Part shown: one piece after another, positions 12,301-21,100 of the stretch
How the letters are laid out: each line of letters begins with the position of its first letter
Position numbering within the stretch: position 1 is the stretch's first letter
DNA from: Mesostigma viride
Taxonomy: Eukaryota > Streptophyta > Mesostigmatophyceae > Mesostigmatales > Mesostigmataceae
NCBI GenBank assembly: GCA_009746045.1
Contig: RPFO01000178.1
Location: 45,001 to 109,000, forward strand
DNA: 64,000 bases
Direction: 5' to 3'
Made by a program: the position numbers and the translations under genes
Notes under the pieces: model-generated
The model's input: only the letters and a program-made list of their open reading frames with translations
The model's database searches: none
What the model was told of the DNA's origin: nothing

Positions 12301-14165
12301 CATCCCCTTGGTGGTGCAGCGGCCGCCTCCCACGGACTATCCTCTGGTGAACGAGTTGAACAATGCCATTGAGTCGATTATGTTCTTCGAGGAGCTGTGC
12401 CCATACCACAAGGACCCCAGCAAGCAGGTTGCCCCATGGGAATGCAATGCGGGCGAGATCCTGAAGGAGGGTGTTGTTCCGCTGGGTCCCTGGCATGACC
12501 TCGGCCTGGGTGGTTTCCGCTACTACCTGGCCAACAAGAGGGTGTTGGACAACCCCTGGGTGGAGCACATGCCCGCCGGCGCCAAGGTGCGCCTGCGCAT
12601 GGTGAACGCCGCCGTGGAGTCCCTGTTCCGCTGCCATCTGGGGGCTCTGGCGCCCGCCCAAGCCGTTGCTGTGGATGGCCAGTGGGTCCACCCCGTGAAC
12701 CTGACGGATGCCAGGAATTCGTTGTGGGTGGGCACGGGTCAGCGCCTGGACCTTCTCCTGACGATGCCAAACGCCTCTGGCGCTTATCCGCTGATTTGCG
12801 ACGAGACCAACTTGCCATGGATCCGCGACCGCAAGCATGTGGGCGTGGTGTTTGTGGTTGGTGGCGACGCCTATGTGCCGGCCCCTGGCACGTATGATGT
12901 TGGCCACACCAAGGGCTGCCCCCCGTGGAGAACCAGGATGAGTTCACGGCTGCTGATGGCTGCAACGCCACCAATGTGGACTTCCTCGTCATGCCGCATG
13001 ACCTGGAGCGCAAGCTGCATGCCTTCTTCCCGCTGTCGTTTGTCAAGAATCCCATTCCGGTGAAGGAGGTGACGCTAAACCTGACGTCGGATATCACCTG
13101 CGATCCGTTTGTTGCCCCAGAGAACTGCACGCGGGAGACCCCTTTCCTGCAGTTCTCGTTCAACTACCACCGCATGGGGCTTCCCCCTGGCCCTGTGGTG
13201 CCCAACGACAAGCCCTTCCTGCCCAACCCTGTTCCAATTGAGGTTGAGCTGGGCGAGACGGTGTGCATCAACATCGTAAACCGCGCGGCTGGCGACCACA
13301 TCATCCACATGCACGGCCACCACTTCCAGGTGGTGGAGCTGGACGGTGTTCCCATCCCGGGAGGCGGTGCCATGCGTGACACGGTGATGGTGAGTGACAG
13401 CGAGCTGTCGGAGTACTTCCCTCTGTTTACTGGCTTCCGGTCAGCGGTGGAGCAGCGGTCCCAGGCCAGCCTGAAGAACACCAAGATCTGCTTCCTTGCG
13501 GACAACCCTGGCGTGTGGGCCATTCACTGCCACTTCAACATGCACGCCACCATGGGCATGTTGACCACCATCGAGTACAAAGCTGGGAAGAATGATCCTC
13601 CGGCTAGGTACGGCTGTGACAATCCGGATGCTGCCAACTTTGTGCCAGGCGCAACCTCGAAGGGTGTTGCTAATGCTGAGGATCTGTGCTTCTTCTACGA
13701 ATGTCTGGATGATTCCGGCCCGACGGATGGTTCATTGACGTTTGCCTTCTACTTGCTGGGTGCCACGTACGAGCGCTATGTCTTTAGTGGCGGTCCTGGG
13801 ACGTTCTCCGCGTGGATACAGGACGATGTGGCCTCGTACTTCAATGTGGCGCGGAATGCCGTGTCTGTCCCCAGGACATTCACAGCAAACCAAACGGGGG
13901 CTCCTGCGGATGCAATCTACAGTGAGGTTGTGGTGAGGCTGCCTGGCGGGGCGAGCCCTGATGGCGTGCTCGCCAAGGTCCGACAGCTCGACTCTGCTGC
14001 CGATGCTACCTTTGCGTTCCCAGTGGTGAGGGGCTACTCGGGTGGAACGGTTGTGTTGGCTGCTCCGGTCGTGGCTGATTTCACAAGAGGTGAGCAACCA
14101 CAACCACAACCACAACCACAACCACAACCACAACCACAACCACAACCACAACCACAACCACAACC

Positions 14166-14199
<34 letters not shown>

Positions 14200-14384
14200 G
14201 AACCACCACCACCACCACCACCACCACCACCACCACCACCATCACCACCATTACCACCACCACCACCACCACCACCACCACCACCACCACCACCACCACC
14301 ACCACCACCACCACCACCACCACCACCACCACCACCACTAATTAACTTGTTTCTCTGGTAGGAAGGCACTCCAATGGACCTTAG
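9326..14384 (+). CDS. Multicopper oxidase array gene, unit 3 and 3' end (two frameshifts; probable decayed copy)
   Basis: Exons 9326-10085, 10631-11254 and 11441-14089, the same architecture as unit 2, but the last exon is 2649 nt instead of 2651. One A is missing near 11970 and one C near 12920 relative to the other units. Each deletion shifts the frame, so as given the beta module is broken after residue ~175 of the exon. All copper-ligand motifs are still readable in their separate frames. The end differs from other units: the donor GTGAGC at 14090 is followed by a microsatellite instead of the usual intron, and TTCTCTGGTAG at 14351-14361 could accept into a short terminal exon (14362-14384; Gly-Arg-His-Ser-Asn-Gly-Pro-stop, phase correct). 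If the intron were retained, the frame reads through Gln/Pro repeats to a stop at 14361. Substitutions unique to this copy cluster near its 3' end. Deletions in homopolymer-like contexts could be assembly errors. Confidence 0.75.
14093..14340 (+). repeat. Compound microsatellite (CAACCA)n-(CAA)n-(CCA)n in the last oxidase intron
   Basis: About 75 bp of CAACCA units, about 33 bp of CAA, then about 135 bp of CCA with two interruptions. It starts four bases after the GTGAGC donor of unit 3, at the place where other units read CACCACAAG, so it looks like expansion of that seed. All forward and some reverse frames stay open (Pro-Gln, His-Asn, Val), which explains long spurious ORFs. Confidence 0.95.
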
Positions 14385-14689
14385 CTTCAGCACCTATCAG
14401 GAATTCCTTTTTGTGTCTGATGCAACATGTGCAAAGATTTCTTCCCCACAAATCGCTAGAGCACCCGTATTATAAACGGTGCTCGTTGGCATTTGTCAGC
14501 TATAAAAGCACTTGACGGTTTTTTCAATAGGTTTGAAAACATGGTTATATGGTGGCATGCCATTTCAAATATCTGTGCCACAATAGGTTTGTGTCCATGC
14601 AGTGCCACAATAGCAGGCTGAACTTCTACACCCTGTATCCACGGCATCACACCAGCTGCCACCCCACCCTATCTCGCTGGCCAGCTAGG

Positions 14690-14830
14690 CTACAGATGGA
14701 CTCGGCGGGATGAACATGACTCGGCTCCTCTGGGTTGTGCTCACCAGGGACTTGAATCAGGTTGGCTCTCTGGACCTCCAGTGCTAAGCGTCATCTTGCC
14801 ATGCCGGAGCCACTTCTAAGTGCCATTGTG
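14690..14830 (-). mobile_element. tRNA-derived SINE-like remnant
   Basis: On the minus strand an A-box-like TGGCAAGATGA (about 14800 downward) is followed, at the spacing expected in a tRNA (44 nt start to start), by a B-box-like GATTCAAGTCC. CTGGA and TCCAG lie between them, as in a collapsed anticodon arm of a Leu/Ser-type tRNA. No good acceptor stem or anticodon loop forms, so it is not a functional tRNA. The surrounding 14385-15100 interval otherwise holds no coding sequence I can recognise. Confidence 0.35.
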
Positions 14831-15100
14831 AAGGAAATGCTTCCCACTTGCCCCATCCTTCCCTTTCAGCCTCTTTCATCGCCCCGTTGATGGACGCGGG
14901 GGATTCGGCCGGATACTCCGGGGGTTATTATCTGTCATGTAAAGCTGGCCGTAAGTGTACCCCTTCTTTTCCGAGAATTTATTTTGCTGGCCCTTGGTAA
15001 TGTCCCCCTGTGCAAATGCATGACGTAACACATCGATGGACCTGCTGTGCTCTTATGGTTCACAGTGATACATGCTTTTTCCCTGGATTCTCACATATGC

Positions 15101-18100
15101 ATGTCCAGAGCCCTGCTTGCTTGCACTGGCCACGCCGCAGCCCCTGCCCCGCCCACAAACCCCGCTGCATGCGTTGAGGACGTGGGCTACGATCTCTCCT
15201 TTGACTTGATCTCTGTCATCAATGACGACCTGGCCTGCGACTTCCCCAACTACTTTCATGATGAGGCAACGGGTTGTCCAAGCAGTTCCTGCGGCATCGG
15301 CCCATTGGACCGCCCCTGCTGCCCCTGTCTCGAGAAGATCATGCAAGTGCTCCTCACATCACGCGTCTCCTCAGGCATGCTCGGCCTGGAAGCACTAACC
15401 GAGTGCCGGCTGTCCACTGTCGGGGAATGCCCCGTGCTTGCCTATGTGAATGCCATGAAGGCATGCTCCGGACTAAATGCGACCAGCTCGCCAAACCTGA
15501 CGAGTGGGGTCGCTGCGCTGGAAGCCATCATAGGTGCGTCTGCAGGAATCAACTTTCAGTCTGGGGGGTCTGCTATAAATACCTGTTACACCAACATTAG
15601 CAGCTGCAGTGATGTCGCCCGTGACTGTGATCATGCCTTGTCTTGCTGTCATGGAGCAATGTTTTGCAGAATGGAGGCTAGTTAAGTGTAATGTAACTTT
15701 GTTCATCCTCTTGCCACTTGATGTCTGACAGAACACTCACGCCTAAATGTCGTAAACGGCATTATAGAAGCTTTAGGCCTCGCATACCCATTTGGAGATG
15801 ATTACTACAACCAAGCTGGAGAATGACTCCCACAACATGAAGGCCTCCGAGCTCTTGCACGAGATGTAGCTCTTGACACATGTTCCACAAATACGTAGGC
15901 TCGAGCCGAGCTCGTGACAGGTTCGGTGTAGTTCTCTTCAGGCCCCAGTTTATATAAGGTCAGGAGGAGTGCACTGAGAGAGGTGCGGTGGGGTTTCATG
16001 GGTGGGTTGCAGCAAGAAAAGTATGAAATAAATTGTGTCAGTAATGTCCTATCAATCCCATCTTTGGTGGCAAACTAAGGAAACATACCGCGGAACCTTG
16101 TATACTCCTTGCCTGATATAATCTGCATTGTTACATGTTTAGTACTATTTGTCTCTTTGGTGATTAGGTCAGGACCATGGAATCGATAACTGGTTATTCA
16201 TATTACCTGCATCGTTTTCTTTCTCTGTTCGTATCCACAATTGAAGTCAGGCCCACAATGTATCCTTGGCTTGCTCGAAGCATTTGTCTGTTCTTCTGTG
16301 GCATGTCTGAAAATACCAGAGACGTCGGTAATTTCCTGTCCTCCCAATTGCAGGGCAATCTTTGCGCATGTTCACCATGACAAGGTGCCTGTACCCATGC
16401 ATGACTTGGTGATTTTCACTGTTTCTTACCCACGGCCTGGCATGCCAACCGTTTTCGCATCTGTTCAATATGCTGTGCCCTGTCTGCAGCCGGTGGCTTC
16501 CTCAACCCCCGCACCCTGGCCTACAGCGAACGTGGCTTTGGAGGCATCCCTGCAGCCCCTGCTCTTGCGGTGGGGCCCAACCATCTCATCACCGTCGTGA
16601 GGTCTTCATTTGGGCGGGCGTTCTACCGGGTGTACATCAAGCAGCCCTGGTTGCAGGTCAAGCAGTCCTTCCTGACCCAGTTCCACCGCTCCAGCACCAT
16701 CTGTCGAACGGGCCCCTTTGTGGGCGCCCCCCAAGTTCTCTACGACCACCTGGCAGATCGCTGGCTGATCATGGAGCTGGCGCGTAATACCACGGGCGGG
16801 CACTTCTTGTGCTTGATCATGTCTCTCACAGGCGTACCCTACGGCCTCCTATACCGGGGACACACCATCGCACTGCCAGGGAACCCAGGGGAAATCGCCA
16901 TCGCCGTCATGCCGGATGCCTATTACTTCGGAACGACCGAAAACCCTCCGGCCGTGTATGCCTTGGACCGGGCACGGCTCATAACAGGGGGGGTCCTTCG
17001 ACCTATGGTCAGGCTGCAGGCGCCGGCGTTGTCGGGCCTTACGCTGCAGGGCTTGATACCGGGGCACCTGGCTGGGGGCCCGAGGGCAGGGTCTTCTTGT
17101 GGGTTGTTTGCTCGCCCGGTGGATGACGAATTGCATTCCCAATCGCCAGATCGCGCAGCAGATTTCCTGGAGGTGTGGGAGTTTTGCCCCCGGTTTGACA
17201 ACGCCACCACAGCTCAGCTGACTCGGCTTGCCAATGTGAGGATCTCGGAATTCAATGCTACCCTTTGTGGCAGCTCTGCCGACAGCGCTTGCTTTTCGCA
17301 GCCAGGAAGTGCCACGCGGTTGACCACATACCAGAATGGCATCCTGTCGCGGGTGCAGTATCGCAGCTTTAACGACCGAGAATCACTGCTGGGCACGTTC
17401 ACTGTGAATGGCGGAAATGACAGGGTGAGTGGTGCCGATTGGTATTTGCACGCAAGCTTGAATAATTCAATATTGCTAGTATTTATGCGATTTGTTTGTA
17501 TGCAGGTAACATGTGGATGCGTACTATTTCAAGGTTATACTATTTCATGTGTGCGTCTACTGCTATCATTGTACTATTCATGCAATTTGTTTGTATGCAG
17601 GTAACATGTGGATGCGTACTATTTCAAGGTTATACTATTTCATGTGTGCGTCTACTGCTATCATTGTACTATTCATGCAATTTGTTTGTATGCAGGTAAC
17701 ATGTGGATGCGTACTATTTCAAGGTTATACTATTTCATGTGTGCGTCTACTGCTATCATTGTACTATTCATGCAATTTGTTTGTATGCAGGTAACATGTG
17801 GATGCGTACTATTTCATGTGTGCGTCTACTGCTATCATTGTATCGGATTTCTCTGAAAATAGCTTATTAAACAGAATGCAGGAAAGAAAGAGCCGCCACA
17901 ACCTTGTGGCTGGACATGCAGAAAGGCTTGTTTGACGAATGGGGACGGCTTGTTGTTTACCGGGGAATCCTACTGGCAACTAGCTTTGCCTTTTGTAAGT
18001 CAGGCGCCGTTTGTTTGGATGGCCGGCCATGTGTGGAATGCTGACGGAAGTTGCGTCAAAAAGCTGTAATAAAATCTGATGTAACCAGCTCTCACCAATT

Positions 18101-21100
18101 GATTGGTGTGCTGCTTGGTTGGGTAGTGTGCTCAGGTTTGCATTCGTATAGTTCACATGGCCTGACAGCTCAGACGTGTGACAGATGAGCTGGCTGGCTG
18201 AATTATTGAATTGTCAGCGTTAGGATATTTCTGGTTTTGCCGTTTTCCATTTTGACGGTAGGCTTGATAAGCATGGTCGGCGGGTTGTGACCCGTAATTG
18301 TTTCTTTGAATGTGCTCACTGAAGCAGTATGAGCGGCCCCACTGCATGGCGGCGGGGCTAAAGAAAATCAGGCAAAGACCCCCGTCCTTGCCTGCCATGA
18401 AGTCGCATGCTTTGCAGCTTCACGGCAGGTAGGGGCGCTTTGAACGGAACGGAAATTCTGCGTTAGGTACCAATGTGCCAAGTGGTTCTGGTTGGCACCT
18501 TGCTGGGCAGCGTCTCGGTGGTCATAGAAAGTGGGCAGGGCGCCCCGCCCCGGCTGCTGGTAATTCCAGCAGCGGAGCCAATCATGTCGACTAAGAAGTC
18601 CGCAGCTAATGCGGAAATTGTGCGAAGGTCAATAGATTAATTTGGATTCCGTGAGACTGCGCTGGTAGTCAGGGCCTTTCCACATTTGCTGCCGTCCAGG
18701 GGCGAATTAGGAGGACTCGGATTGGTCCGGGCCGGAAAAATAGGTTCAAGGCTTAATTGGCGCGGCGAAATAGCGGTGAATCGATCGGGACCTCCTTTCC
18801 ACAACCAGATCCGATCCTTACCGTCCTGGCGCTTTCCCCACCGGTTTTTACAACTCGACCTACCTTTCTTGACCCTGATTCTGATCGGAACTGGCCGGAA
18901 CTGCTTTTTTGCCGTTCCGGGAGTTCCACCCCAGTTCCGGTCGAAATTAGAGGTCGCGACCTAATTGGACGGTCAAGTGTGGAAACCTCTAGTTCCGGAA
19001 CCGGCCGAATTAGGACCCTTGCTGCCCGGAACTGACGAATGTGGAAAGGGCCTCAGTCAGCGGCGCACAGCCTAGGGCGCTGCATGGCGCTGCCTTCGGC
19101 TTGGTGCGCGGCCCGTTTTTGTTATCGGCCAGCGAGGGATGTAAGGGTGACGCGCGGCCGGCTAATTTCTTGCGTTCCGGAAGAAAATGAATATGCAAAA
19201 TTCCCCCAAAAGGATTCGAGTATAGGAAAGGCATTTCGGCTGGCAGTGGCAGTACCTGGCCTTGTCGTTTCTCCGTGCTCAGCACCCGGCAGGTAGCGGT
19301 TCAAACTCTGGTGGCGTCGGAATGCGGAATTTCTGGGTTCTTCATCTGGAATTATTTTTTGCTGAGGCGGCTCCGCGGATTCGCTAACCTTTTATTGTCG
19401 GGCCCCTTCGGGGGTTTATTATAGCCTTGTGCGGGCTGAGTCGCCATGAAGGAGATGTTGCGACACGCTCCACTTTTTGGTCTTTTTATGGAAGCGGCTG
19501 CCCTCGAGGCTGCCTGGAAGAGGGGGGGGGGATTCTTCTTCTTTTCTTTCTTCACTGTTGTTGGGGCAACAGTGATCCTATCAAGTTTTGTTTCCTGAAC
19601 GGCGACAGTGCGGGGGAGGAGGGCAATGGCGCCAGGGACTGGGGTGGATCGGGGGGGCTCTTGCTCCTGTATGCGAGGGAGACGAGATGACTACTTAAAC
19701 CTGCCTTTGGCAGGGGCTCTACTCAATGTTTTCAATCAAATGCTGGTTTTTTGGAAGCTCAAGTGTCATAATCGGATTTCTCTGAAAATAGCTTATCAAA
19801 CAGAATGCGGGAAAGAAAGAGCCGCCACAACCTTGTGGCTGTACATGCAGAAAGGCTTGTTAGACGAACGGGGACGGCTTGTTGTTTGCCGGGGAATCCT
19901 ACTGGCAAATAGCTTTACCTTTTGTAAGTCAGGCGCCGTTTGTTTGGATGGACGGCCATGTGTGGAATGCTGACGGTAGTTGCGTCAAAAAGCTGTAATA
20001 AAAGAAAAGGCGGGAAAAGAAAAGAGGCCGACCTTAGCTAGGTGGGTTTGTTTTTGTCCTTTTTGCGTGACATGGGGCTTTGGGCCGGACAGCATTTTTT
20101 CACCACGCAAATGTTGCGTCTGAACAAATGACGCAATGTGGCGCCCTAATTGCCGGCAGCTTACGTAAAGGCTGCCGGGGCTATTAGGTCACATATTGCG
20201 TGAGAGAAAAAATCTAGATCTAGTTAATCACCACGCCATTAACAAAGAAACCTAGACAGTGGCAGGTTTATATCTCAACATAGCTCCTGCCACCTGGCCA
20301 AGAAAAACTGGCCAAAGCTTTGGCCACGACCGATCCGGATCAGGCTGAAGAAACTTAGACAGTGGCAAGTTTATATCTCAACGTAGCTCCTGCCACCTGG
20401 CCAAGAAAAACTGGCCAAAGCTTTGGCCACGACCGATCCGGATCAGGCTGAAGAAACTTAGACAGTGGCAAGTTTATATCTCAACGTAGCTCCTGCCACC
20501 TGGCCAAGAAAAACTGGCCAAAGCTTTGGCCACGACCGATCCGGATCAGGCTGAAGAAACTTAGACAGTGGCAAGTTTATATCTCAACGTAGCTCCTGCC
20601 ACCTGGCCAAGAAAAACTGGCCAAAGCTTTGGCCACAACCGATCCGGATCAGGCTGAAGAAACTTAGACAGTGGCAAGTTTATATCTCAACGTAGCTCCT
20701 GCCACCTGGCCAAGAAAAACTGGCCAAAGCTTTGGCCACGACCGATCCGGATCAGGCCGCACCGGCCTCAAAAGGTATGCCACGTGAACCCTATAACCTA
20801 GCAATAGCGGCTACCCTTCCATCTCACTATAAAGAAACTATGTTCAGAGAACCACGAGTAACCAGCACTCACCAATTGACTGGCGTGCTGCTTGGTTGGG
20901 TAGTGTGCTCAGGTTTGCATTCGTTTAGTACACATGGCCTGACAGCTCAGACGTGTGACAGATGAGCTGGCTGGCTGAATTATTGAATTGTCAGCGTTAG
21001 GATATTTCTGGTTTTGCCGTTTTCCATTTTGACGGTAGGCTTGATAAGCATGGTCGGCGGGTTGTGACCTGTAACTGTTTCTTCCCACCCATCCCACCCT

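Larger units (their letters stand above)
1..14089 (+). repeat. Three 5.04-kb tandem units of the oxidase array
   Basis: The sequence starting CTCAAGTGAG recurs at 1, 5041 and 10081, so the unit length is 5,040 bp. Exons and most intron bases are nearly identical between copies. Visible differences are a few substitutions, G-run length in the first intron and single-base indels. Such uniformity means recent amplification or ongoing gene conversion. The first unit continues to the left of the window, so the array has at least three units and probably more. Confidence 0.95.

Noticed and set aside
18530-18660. 18S rRNA fragment (GGTAATTCCAGC)
   Set aside because: The match is limited to about a dozen bases, and the flanks do not follow the rRNA sequence.
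20247-20757. Possible CRISPR array
   Set aside because: Units are contiguous 103-bp tandem copies without unique spacers, in a eukaryotic intron.
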